DNA of 10,136 bases from NCBI GenBank assembly GCA_042217615.1, contig JBDGSI010000028.1, positions 1 through 10,136 of the forward strand, read 5' to 3'. This document shows, piece by piece, positions 1 through 6,107 of this stretch; position 1 is the stretch's first letter, and each line of letters starts with the position of its first letter. Made by a program: the position numbers and the translations under genes. The notes beneath the pieces were generated by a model. The model was not told the DNA's origin, ran no database searches, and saw nothing but the letters and a program-made list of their open reading frames with translations. The DNA is from JBDGSM01 sp042217615 (GTDB taxonomy: Archaea; Nanohalarchaeota; Nanosalinia; Nanosalinales; Nanosalinaceae).

Positions 1-1
1 C

Positions 2-208
2 CTACAGGAAAGAGCGACAAAGGCCTTCAAAGCCCTGTCAGCCTCAACACTTCTCGTCTTCCTTCTACTAGGTTCAAAGTTTATCCTAGAATTCCTGGAT
101 TTCAGTAATGTAGTGGCAGACTCGCTTGCAACACTCCTACCAATACCCTATATCTTCCTGGCTTACTTCTTCCACACAGTACTTCAGGTAACGGAGAAGA
201 ACCAGTAA
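2..208 (+). CDS. Small membrane protein, 5'-truncated (tandem family copy 1)
   Basis: The open frame enters from the left edge and ends at TAA 206-208, leaving 68 C-terminal residues. They contain two hydrophobic helices (about residues 13-31 and 42-61) joined by a short acidic turn. The segment aligns by eye with the C-terminal two thirds of the protein at 592-921: both have a KAFK motif before the first helix, then LG-KF, then an LAYFF/IAYFF motif in the last helix, and both end with a short polar tail. It is therefore a paralogue in a tandem array with the next two genes. I recognise no named family. The first helix and the start lie outside the window. Confidence 0.75.
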   Translation, partial: LQERATKAFKALSASTLLVFLLLGSKFILEFLDFSNVVADSLATLLPIPYIFLAYFFHTVLQVTEKNQ

Positions 209-233
209 CCATGATTCTATCTGTTAGATTTAA

Positions 234-247
234 GGAAGGATTTAAAG
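234..247 (+). promoter_or_regulatory. Archaeal BRE/TATA promoter for a leaderless gene
   Basis: A purine-rich GGAAGGA (234-240) precedes TTTAAAG (241-247). The TATA centre is about 27 bases before ATG 271, which puts the expected transcription start at or next to the start codon. No Shine-Dalgarno sequence lies in the intervening bases, which agrees with leaderless expression. Confidence 0.5.
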
Positions 248-270
248 CCGCTTAAATCAATTTTCAAAGT

Positions 271-588
271 ATGCAGCAGTTAAATCCTACAGCCCTTCCA
301 ATCATAGTAGCAAGTGCATTGGGAGCAATCCTGTCTGTCTTAATATACAGGAAAATGCAGACAGGAGAAGAAACAGCTATGGCAAAAATGAAGCTGAAAG
401 CAGAGACAGCAGAGAAAGAATTCAAGACCTTATATCTGCTGCACATATACGAAACAGCAGTTCTAGCCCTAGTAGCTGTGGGGGGTATAAAATCAATTGA
501 AATCCTGATAGATATAGGAAGAGGCCTTACAATCTTCTACATAATAGGTCTTCTAGCAGTCCTATACAGATGGTACAGGAGGTTTTAA
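271..588 (+). CDS. Small three-helix membrane protein (tandem family copy 2)
   Basis: This 105-residue protein has a first hydrophobic helix at about residues 8-26, a charged stretch with an ETAMAK motif and many Lys/Glu (about 27-55), and two more helices (about 60-78 and 85-101) ending in basic residues. The ETAM(A/T)K motif and overall layout match the downstream protein at 592-921, so the two are paralogues, although this copy has diverged most in its last two helices. It probably has its own leaderless promoter. Its final codons contain the GGAGG ribosome-binding site of the next gene, so the two are likely co-transcribed and translationally coupled. The function is unknown; the layout suggests a membrane protein with a charged loop or coiled segment. 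Confidence 0.8.
   Translation: MQQLNPTALPIIVASALGAILSVLIYRKMQTGEETAMAKMKLKAETAEKEFKTLYLLHIYETAVLALVAVGGIKSIEILIDIGRGLTIFYIIGLLAVLYRWYRRF
578..582 (+). promoter_or_regulatory. Shine-Dalgarno GGAGG deciding a GTG start
   Basis: GGAGG lies inside the last codons of the gene ending at 588 and nine bases before GTG 592. It supports GTG as the start of the third family member and indicates coupled translation. Confidence 0.6.
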
Positions 589-591
589 TTA

Positions 592-921
592 GTGGAGATA
601 AATGGGGTGGTTCTAGGAGTTTTTGGAGGGGCAGTATTCCTTGCAATAACTCTGGAGATCAGGAAAATACTGCAGAATCTGGAGAAAGATAGGGAAACTG
701 CAATGACCAAGTTCCAGGTTAAAGAAGATACTTCGAAGGCCTTCAAGTCTTTAGCGGTTGCAACATTTCTTATATCGGCGATACTAGGTTTTAAATTCTT
801 TCTTGACCTGGTAAGGTTTGAAGACCGTCTTGCCGACCTAGTGGTGGTGCCTCTGCCTCTGGCATTCCTGTTTATAGCGTACTTCTTCTACAAGATCAGG
901 AAAGTAACGCAGCCAGAATAA
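592..921 (+). CDS. Small three-helix membrane protein (tandem family copy 3)
   Basis: This 109-residue protein starts at GTG 592, only three bases after the previous stop. The start is supported by GGAGG at 578-582, which lies inside the end of the preceding gene with a spacing of about nine bases. Helices lie at about residues 4-22, 52-72 and 80-102, with a charged segment containing ETAMTK and KAFK between the first two. It is clearly paralogous to the truncated protein at the left edge and more distantly to the protein at 271-588. It ends 27 bases before the stop of a convergent gene. No known family is recognised and no catalytic motif is visible. Confidence 0.8.
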   Translation: MEINGVVLGVFGGAVFLAITLEIRKILQNLEKDRETAMTKFQVKEDTSKAFKSLAVATFLISAILGFKFFLDLVRFEDRLADLVVVPLPLAFLFIAYFFYKIRKVTQPE

Positions 922-930
922 AAAAAGAAG
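919..930 (-). terminator. Oligo-T terminator for the minus-strand membrane protein
   Basis: Read on the minus strand, this is CTTCTTTTTTTA, with a T7 run about 20 bases after the stop at 949. Oligo-T runs act as intrinsic terminators in archaea. It overlaps the stop of the convergent gene. Confidence 0.4.
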
Positions 931-948
931 GGGGAAAAGAGAGGGTCT

Positions 949-1656
949 TTAGAATCCCAGCTTTTCTGCCACCCATTCAATGTAGAGGCCTGACATGATC
1001 GCGGTGAAACCGGTTACAGTCAGCACGTCTGCAGCAATGTACATCGCTATACTGGTTGCATTGTCGTGGAGAGGCCCTCCAGCTGTGAGGATAAGCATTC
1101 CAAGGCTTAGAAGAGCGAACTTTGCACGCTCTCTTCCGGAACGCTGCCATGCCATCTTGGCGAAGAAACCGCCGGCGGTTACAGCCATGGCTGCAATGCT
1201 GAAGACACCGATCAAAGGTCCTACAGGCGCACCTACGTTAAACAGGACAATCGCCTGCTCGATAGTTGGCTCTGTCCAGTAAAGCAGGTTTACAAAGCTG
1301 ACCAAAGCACCTGCAACCACGCTCAGCCAGAAACCGTACTTCTTCCACTCCGGCCTGTAAATACTTAGAGGGACCTGCACAAGGAAAGCGTAAGAACCGT
1401 ACAGGAAAATATGTCCGAAGATGAAAAAGGAACCTAGCTGAACCGATGACAACTCATAGGGAACGAAGAACGGCATACCCTGAATAAGCATGAATAGGGC
1501 AAACATGCCGAAAACCTTCGAGAAATACTTCAATGTATCCACGCCTTTCTCCCGGAAAGATGACCTCAGCTTGAAATAAGCGGCCAAAGCCATCAAACCC
1601 AGCAGAATATGGGCGGCATAAGTCCAAGTTGAATTCGGAAGCGATTCGACTAACAT
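949..1656 (-). CDS. Seven-helix membrane protein of unknown function
   Basis: From ATG 1656 this is a 235-residue protein with seven hydrophobic segments, at about residues 11-29, 42-64, 72-98, 108-126, 136-160, 177-191 and 200-224. Short charged loops separate them and the tail is IEWVAEKLGF. Notable polar loop residues include WTEP between helices 4 and 5 and GGPLHDNATS before helix 7. I do not recognise the family; the topology recalls seven-helix sensory or carrier domains but no ligand motif is evident. A longer frame begins at TTG 1704 and would add 16 mostly hydrophobic residues. A TATA-like box at 1731-1740 would place transcription start near 1709, so a leaderless TTG start cannot be excluded. 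I prefer ATG because TTG starts are rare. Confidence 0.7.
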   Translation of the reverse strand: MLVESLPNSTWTYAAHILLGLMALAAYFKLRSSFREKGVDTLKYFSKVFGMFALFMLIQGMPFFVPYELSSVQLGSFFIFGHIFLYGSYAFLVQVPLSIYRPEWKKYGFWLSVVAGALVSFVNLLYWTEPTIEQAIVLFNVGAPVGPLIGVFSIAAMAVTAGGFFAKMAWQRSGRERAKFALLSLGMLILTAGGPLHDNATSIAMYIAADVLTVTGFTAIMSGLYIEWVAEKLGF

Positions 1657-1730
1657 ACTAATATACAGATAAGTAAACCCACAACTAAAAAACCAACCCC
1701 GCAAACTAAAAAATCAAACACCAAAAACAA

Positions 1731-1740
1731 GGTTTAAAAG
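1731..1740 (-). promoter_or_regulatory. TATA-like box for the seven-helix protein
   Basis: On the minus strand this reads CTTTTAAACC. Its centre predicts transcription start near 1709, giving a leader of about 50 bases to ATG 1656 or a near-leaderless start at TTG 1704. Confidence 0.35.
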
Positions 1741-1932
1741 TTCACAACGGTTCATGAGAGATTACTTTAAATTAAGAAGGCCTTAAAACTTTTCAAATAA
1801 AGTCCTGACGGCTCATAACTTTTTACTGTTTTTAGATGGTCAAGTTGTTCTAAATCAATCGAAAAAAAGCCTGATCTTTTCAAATTGTAATCGAAGCCCG
1901 CTAAGGCCTTTGAACACTTACTGGGGCTCTGG

Positions 1933-1962
1933 AAAACCGTCAGAAACGGTTCGTAAACGGTT
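1933..1962 (+). promoter_or_regulatory. AAACGGTT repeat cluster, putative operator of the S-layer gene
   Basis: An inverted half copy AAAACCGT (1933-1940) is followed by direct copies AAACGGTT at 1944-1951 and 1955-1962. The direct copies are spaced 11 bases apart, about one helical turn. The cluster ends about 23 bases before the TATA box at 1986. A further copy AACGGTTC lies at 1746-1753 and a variant ACGGCTCATAA at 1808-1818. The position just upstream of a likely strong promoter fits a regulator-binding site. No regulator can be assigned. Confidence 0.4.
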
Positions 1963-1985
1963 AGAATCCTTCTACAATCAAAGGG

Positions 1986-1993
1986 TTTATAAA
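1986..1993 (+). promoter_or_regulatory. TATA box of the S-layer gene
   Basis: TTTATAAA is preceded by purine-rich AAAGGG, resembling a BRE. It predicts transcription start near 2016, hence a leader of roughly 270 bases before ATG 2284. The box is palindromic, so weak bidirectional use is possible. Confidence 0.55.
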
Positions 1994-2015
1994 GGTATTA
2001 GAAGTAATTAACTGC

Positions 2016-2283
2016 ATAAGAGAAGATCACTGAGATACAGCGATATTCAAATAAGGGAGACCGGTTCCTATTAGGCAGAGGCCTCTGGTAAGTGGTTGAG
2101 GCAGGATGGTTTTTTTCCGGGAACGGGATCCCGCGGAGCCAATCTGAGGCCAGGGCTCCGTCAGGAAAAAATAAAATGGGCTTCGGCAGGCCTTTCGGCT
2201 CTACACATGCCTGCTTATCAATCAATGTGTAGGGGTTGGACAGTTCACATGTCCAGTTGAAACAAGATAAAGGTGGATTTCAC
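2016..2283 (+). promoter_or_regulatory. Long structured 5' leader of the S-layer gene (candidate regulatory RNA)
   Basis: Several elements lie in order. CAGAGGCCTCTG (2076-2087) is a perfect 12-base palindrome. A T7 tract lies at 2110-2116. CGGAGCC (2134-2140) pairs perfectly with GGCTCCG (2154-2160). GCAGGC (2186-2191) can pair with GCCTGC (2209-2214), while CTACACAT (2201-2208) pairs with ATGTGTAG (2225-2232), an interleaved arrangement that makes an H-type pseudoknot. TGGACA (2237-2242) pairs with TGTCCA (2250-2255). A Shine-Dalgarno-like AGGTGG follows at 2271-2276. I do not recognise the element as SRP RNA, RNase P RNA or a known riboswitch. It could be a cis-acting leader or a separate small RNA sharing the promoter. 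Confidence 0.45.
2186..2232 (+). ncRNA. Predicted H-type pseudoknot in the S-layer leader
   Basis: Stem 1 is 2186-2191 with 2209-2214 (6 perfect pairs, plus a possible G-U closing pair at 2185/2215). Stem 2 is 2201-2208 with 2225-2232 (8 perfect pairs, plus a possible U-G pair at 2200/2233). The stems interleave with no base between 2208 and 2209, so they can stack coaxially. The crossing loops are about 9 and 10 bases, long enough to span the opposite stems. Confidence 0.45.
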
Positions 2284-4512
2284 ATGAAATCAATCAAGAA
2301 GCTTAAAAAGTATGGCATAGCAGCTGCTGGAACCGCACTGCTCGTTGGCGCAACCCTTTCTGGGGCTGCAGCTCAGACGAGTGGGTCCAGTGGAGACAGC
2401 AGCATGACGCTTGGGGACTATCCTCAGCCGTTTGTAGCGGATGATGGAACAGTTCAGTCCTCGATTGTTGTAGGTTCAGATGCAAAAGTCACTGACGTTG
2501 TCAGTGCAATCGATGTAGCAGGAACTCTTTCACAGGCAGCTTTCACTGAAAAAGCAGTTAAAAGCGGTGGAAGTACTGCAGGCGTTACAGGAGTTTCCAA
2601 GAAAGGAGACATCCGTGGAACTGTCGGTGGAGAGCTAAGTGCTTTCGATTACGACAAGTTCACCGTTGGACAGATGGAAGACGAGGAAGGAGATGCTCAC
2701 TACGTAACAGAGGGAGCAACCTTCGGAGCAAATTCCAGAATCAACGGAACAAGTGCACAGGCAGATCTAGACTCAGGTGCAGTTACCTACAAGGTAGAGT
2801 ACTCACCTTCATTCGCAGTTAATGACACAATCACTCTACTCGGTAACGAGTACGAAATAACTTCTGCAACAAGCAGCAAAGTAGAACTCGGATCCACAAA
2901 GGAAATGAGCCAGCTTGGGCTCGACGAGACATTCACCCACGGTCCTTACACAGTCAAAGTAGAAGACTTCAACAAGGACGCAGGAACAGTTCTCGTACAG
3001 GTCTCCAAAAATGGAGAGACACTGAAAATGACAGGAATGGATTCTACAGGAAATAATGGTGAAAAATCCATCACTGTAGGAGAAGACAATGACTTCTCAG
3101 TTACAGCTGAATCCATCTACTTCGGCAGCCAGGGCAACTACATCACACTGTCCTCAACTTACACGGACACGATCCTGGAAGACGGAGAAGACGCACCGAT
3201 GGACAGCGACTACAAGGTATCCCTGAATTCAGGATCCGGTACAGTAAGCTCAATCACACTGAACAGCCAGGTAACAACTGCTTCCGAAGCAGATAAAGAA
3301 AACGACCAGATCGAATACCTGGAAGAAGGAGACACATTCGCCGGACCAGCTGACTACTTCGAATTCGTCAACCAGGGACTATCCCCTGCAAGCATGACAG
3401 ACGTCGACTTCAAAGCCGACCAGAAAGTCAGCTTCATGACACCTAAGGGAACAGAACAGACAGTTCAGTTCTCCAGCTTCAAAGTAGACAGTGCTGACGG
3501 AGCTGGTGACGGTACCTACAACCTGTCTAAGGCAAGTGAAGGCGACTGGATTCCAATCAACTCCACAAACACGGGAGACGATAACAACTACGACTTCTAC
3601 GCTGTAAAGGTCACCAGCACAGGAGACACAGTAACACTCCAGCACGGAGACTACAGCTGGGACGTAGACATGACAGCTAACAGCCCATCCCTAGACTCTG
3701 GAGCACCAGGATTCGACATCACAGTCACCGACGGCAACCTGACACATGTTCCAAACAAGGAAATAGTCACCACACAGTTCGGAGGAGAACTGACGACAAC
3801 AACAGTCAATAGCAATCCTACAGCGGTATTTGACGAAGGAACAGGTTCAACCGATGCTGCCGATAACACCTACAAGACAAAAGTGGTCTACGAGAACTCA
3901 AGCTCGTTCTCCAACGCTGACACAGGGGAAATCGGAAGAGTCAACGTCACAGATTCAGGAAGTGAAGTTCAGTCCTTCGACCTTGGCAACAAGGGCTCGA
4001 CAATCTCTAACTACGGATCAAAAGTCAGTCTAGGAAGTGCAACTTCCGCACAGATTGACTACGCATCCGAGAAGAGAAGCGTCAAGTTCGGACTCGGAGA
4101 GAAATCCGCTTCCGCATCAACAGGCGAAGTCACAACAATGAAGCCTGCAGGATGGGGCGACGTCGGAAAGCTTGACACTAGTGAAAACATCGGACAAGTC
4201 AAGCAGAACGACAACCTAATCCTCGTCGGAGGCCCATCGGTCAACGACCTGACACAGCAGCTTGCACAGGAAGACATGACCATGACCGAAGACAAATGGG
4301 TGAGCGGAGACTACGAAGGAACAAGCATCCTCCAGCTCACAGAAGGATTCGACGGCGAAGGCGGAAACAAAGCCCTAGTCGTAGCCGGACACCAAGGAGA
4401 AGACACCAACGCAGCAGCAGAATACCTTGCCAACTACGAAAGCCACCAAGAAGCGCTTTCAGGCAAGGAAAAGGTAAAGATCTCCACAGAAACCGGCCAG
4501 GTCGTCAGCTAG
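2284..4512 (+). CDS. S-layer protein (S_layer_N / S_layer_C type)
   Basis: This 742-residue secreted protein probably forms the cell-surface lattice. Residues 1-30 are a signal peptide: a basic start (MKSIKKLKKYG), a hydrophobic core and a likely cut after AAA before QTS. Residues about 42-80 (GDYPQPFV, then SSIVVGSDAKVTDVVSAIDVA) match the N-terminal region of the archaeal S_layer_N family. The C-terminal part, with NLILVGGPSVN near residue 660 and ALVVAGHQGEDTNAAAEYLANYE near 705, matches the S_layer_C region, which resembles cell-wall-binding repeats. The middle is Asp/Ser/Thr/Gly-rich and acidic, as in halophiles. There is no C-terminal membrane helix. ATG 2284 is chosen because the signal peptide begins there and AGGTGG lies eight to thirteen bases upstream; a longer in-frame start at TTG 2236 would bury the signal peptide. 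It contains no AGGCCT motif, unlike most of the window. Confidence 0.85.
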   Translation: MKSIKKLKKYGIAAAGTALLVGATLSGAAAQTSGSSGDSSMTLGDYPQPFVADDGTVQSSIVVGSDAKVTDVVSAIDVAGTLSQAAFTEKAVKSGGSTAGVTGVSKKGDIRGTVGGELSAFDYDKFTVGQMEDEEGDAHYVTEGATFGANSRINGTSAQADLDSGAVTYKVEYSPSFAVNDTITLLGNEYEITSATSSKVELGSTKEMSQLGLDETFTHGPYTVKVEDFNKDAGTVLVQVSKNGETLKMTGMDSTGNNGEKSITVGEDNDFSVTAESIYFGSQGNYITLSSTYTDTILEDGEDAPMDSDYKVSLNSGSGTVSSITLNSQVTTASEADKENDQIEYLEEGDTFAGPADYFEFVNQGLSPASMTDVDFKADQKVSFMTPKGTEQTVQFSSFKVDSADGAGDGTYNLSKASEGDWIPINSTNTGDDNNYDFYAVKVTSTGDTVTLQHGDYSWDVDMTANSPSLDSGAPGFDITVTDGNLTHVPNKEIVTTQFGGELTTTTVNSNPTAVFDEGTGSTDAADNTYKTKVVYENSSSFSNADTGEIGRVNVTDSGSEVQSFDLGNKGSTISNYGSKVSLGSATSAQIDYASEKRSVKFGLGEKSASASTGEVTTMKPAGWGDVGKLDTSENIGQVKQNDNLILVGGPSVNDLTQQLAQEDMTMTEDKWVSGDYEGTSILQLTEGFDGEGGNKALVVAGHQGEDTNAAAEYLANYESHQEALSGKEKVKISTETGQVVS

Positions 4513-4539
4513 ACAGTACGCAGAGCAGACGACACCACA

Positions 4540-4557
4540 TTTCCTTTCTTTTTCTTC
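4540..4557 (+). terminator. T-rich terminator of the S-layer gene
   Basis: A pyrimidine tract with repeated T runs (TTTCCTTTCTTTTTCTTC) lies about 28 bases after the stop codon, in the convergent gap with the next gene. This fits archaeal U-tract termination. Confidence 0.4.
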
Positions 4558-4610
4558 AAGCTATTCTGCTTAAAATCAGATAACCAAATGATTCAATAAA
4601 GAAATATTTG

Positions 4611-5381
4611 CTACAAGGCCTTCTGCAGCTGGGTCAACTGCGGAGCATGGTTCTCATCGGTAGTGTTGTCAGCAGTTACAAGCACACTGTTCTCCCTGGT
4701 GAACGGAGGAACGTTAGCTATGCCTACAAGGTTTAGAAAGGCCTCAGGAAAGCCTTCAGGTAGAGGGAGACGGAAACATCTCCTGCCTTCCTCCCTGTAA
4801 ATCCTTTCAGCCAGTTCAAACATCTCCATCTTCTCAGGCCCGGCAATATTCAAGACTTCGCCGTTTCTGGAATCGGAAACCTTTGCAAGACAGTCAACGA
4901 AATCCTCCAGGGCGATAGGCTGCGTCCGCGTGGGGAGGTCAGGGAACATACGTGTAACAGAGGCCTTACGCATCAAATCCAGCAACCTGTTACCTCCTCC
5001 GGTAACAGTTGAAGGCCTTAAAACAGTATATGCTATATCAGATTCTTTTACAAGTTTTTCAGCTTCCTGCTTGGTGTTGAAGAAGGAATGGTCTGGTTCA
5101 GGGTTTAAAGCTGATACGTAAACAATTTTATCTGCGTTTACAGCGTTTAACAGGTTTCTGGTGCCTTCCACATGCACTGCATGGTATTTTTCCCTGGTGG
5201 CGAAACCTGGTGCAAGGCCTATACAGTGGTAGACGGTGTCAAAGCTTTCCCTGATTTCAAATTCTTCGGTTATATCAAAGTTGTAGTCTGCTCCGCTTCT
5301 GTCAAGGTATTTTACTTCTCCATCAAGTTTTTCACCCAGGCTTGAACCGATAAAACCTTTTCCAGCGACAAGATGTTTCAT
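4611..5381 (-). CDS. Atypical short-chain dehydrogenase / NAD-dependent epimerase-like protein
   Basis: This 256-residue protein has a Rossmann fold: the dinucleotide motif AGKGFIGSSL (residues 6-15), an acidic residue in LDRSG after the second strand, then IVYVSALN (86-93). RPS at 122-124 followed by GGGNRLLDL, QPIALEDFV (154-162) and NIAGPEKMEMFELAERI (178-193) resemble the NDUFA9-like/NmrA-like atypical SDR group. In this group the fold may bind NAD(P)H without classic dehydrogenase activity. The usual YxxxK appears as FFNTK, with Phe in place of the catalytic Tyr, so activity is doubtful. ATG 5381 gives the fold its normal start; GTG 5402 would add METEDFV. It is divergent from the winged-helix-like gene and convergent with the S-layer gene. 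The substrate cannot be told. Confidence 0.75.
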   Translation of the reverse strand: MKHLVAGKGFIGSSLGEKLDGEVKYLDRSGADYNFDITEEFEIRESFDTVYHCIGLAPGFATREKYHAVHVEGTRNLLNAVNADKIVYVSALNPEPDHSFFNTKQEAEKLVKESDIAYTVLRPSTVTGGGNRLLDLMRKASVTRMFPDLPTRTQPIALEDFVDCLAKVSDSRNGEVLNIAGPEKMEMFELAERIYREEGRRCFRLPLPEGFPEAFLNLVGIANVPPFTRENSVLVTADNTTDENHAPQLTQLQKAL

Positions 5382-5444
5382 AACAAAATCTTCTGTTTCC
5401 ACGTCCTAAAAAAGAATCCGGTAATCCGCACTCCCTCCAGAATC

Positions 5445-5452
5445 TCTTAAAA
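5445..5452. promoter_or_regulatory. Shared AT box between divergent genes
   Basis: CTTAAAAA on the plus strand (TTTTTAAG on the minus) lies in the gap between divergent starts at 5381 and 5515. In plus orientation it predicts a start near 5476 with a leader carrying GGAGG at 5498-5502. In minus orientation it predicts a start near 5421. It could serve both genes. Confidence 0.35.
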
Positions 5453-5514
5453 ACAGTTGAAACAAAAAACAAAATTAACGCTTTGGAGAAAAAAGGTGGA
5501 GGAAGGAAAAAACG

Positions 5515-6048
5515 ATGGAATTCAGAGAAGGACACCCGGCAAACCTTGTATTCGTATCGACAATAGGAAACGCCAAGACAATCAAAGAAATAGCAGAGGC
5601 CTGGGAAATAAGCGAAGAAGAAATCAACACGGAAAAAGCAAAGAAAGAAATAGACCGTCTTCAACAAGTCAAATTCTTCAAAAAAGAAGAAGACAGGTAC
5701 CAGGCCAGAACTGACTCACAGGCCTTCATCACAGAAATACAGAACTACTTCAAACACCAGGTTGACACCTGCGTAACCAAGGCAGAGTTCAAAACATTCA
5801 CGGGAATCCTCAAAGACCAGGAAATCAAACAAAAAGTCCTCAACACAGAAAACACCAAAAAATTCTACAGAAACAAACCGGAAAAAGCCAGGCAAGAACC
5901 ACTCAAAATATTCCAAGGCCTCCTCTACACCCTCGACCACATCCTAGGCCACGACAGAAACCAAACCACAGAATACAACCAAGAACCGCTCAAACAACAA
6001 CTCAAAAAAATAGAACAAAAACAACCACAAAAACTAGAACAACTCTGA
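5515..6048 (+). CDS. Putative winged-helix DNA-binding protein, uncharacterised
   Basis: This 177-residue protein is rich in Lys, Gln and Glu. Residues about 11-65 look like a winged helix-turn-helix: TIKEIAEAW (22-30) as helix 2, SEEEINTEKAKKEIDRLQQ (33-51) as recognition helix and VKFFKKEEDRYQA (52-64) as wing. The remainder is helical and ends in a low-complexity Lys/Gln tail (about 158-177). GGTGGAGGAAGG (5495-5506) supplies a good ribosome-binding site for ATG 5515. It is divergent from the SDR-like gene, so it may regulate that gene or itself; this is inference from position. The A-rich codon use and less acidic composition differ from the neighbours. I do not recognise a specific regulator family. 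A T6 run at 6054-6059 follows the stop. Confidence 0.6.
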   Translation: MEFREGHPANLVFVSTIGNAKTIKEIAEAWEISEEEINTEKAKKEIDRLQQVKFFKKEEDRYQARTDSQAFITEIQNYFKHQVDTCVTKAEFKTFTGILKDQEIKQKVLNTENTKKFYRNKPEKARQEPLKIFQGLLYTLDHILGHDRNQTTEYNQEPLKQQLKKIEQKQPQKLEQL

Positions 6049-6053
6049 AACAC

Positions 6054-6059
6054 TTTTTT
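6054..6059 (+). terminator. Oligo-T terminator after the winged-helix-like gene
   Basis: A TTTTTT run starts six bases after the stop codon and lies before the promoter of the next gene. Confidence 0.35.
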
Positions 6060-6077
6060 CACCGAGGCCTCCTCACA

Positions 6078-6085
6078 CTTATAAG
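6078..6085 (+). promoter_or_regulatory. TATA box for a leaderless gene
   Basis: CTTATAAG is centred about 27 bases before ATG 6108, with no Shine-Dalgarno sequence in between. This points to a leaderless transcript. Confidence 0.5.
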
Positions 6086-6107
6086 GTTTTGCCTAAAATT
6101 CTTTTTT

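Noticed and set aside
211..255. 14-codon ORF upstream of the gene at 271
   Set aside because: It is very short and overlaps the promoter of the leaderless gene downstream.
1998..2225. Minus-strand open frame of 75 codons in the S-layer leader region
   Set aside because: It overlaps the structured leader, has no family resemblance, and its only obvious promoter signals point the other way.
2016..2232. SRP RNA, RNase P RNA or tRNA in the S-layer leader
   Set aside because: I find no GGAAGGGAGCA-type SRP tetraloop region, no GAGGAAAGTC core of RNase P and no tRNA T-arm consensus.
2236..2283. Longer S-layer protein starting at TTG 2236
   Set aside because: It would place 16 polar residues before a standard signal peptide and lacks a ribosome-binding site, while ATG 2284 has AGGTGG upstream.
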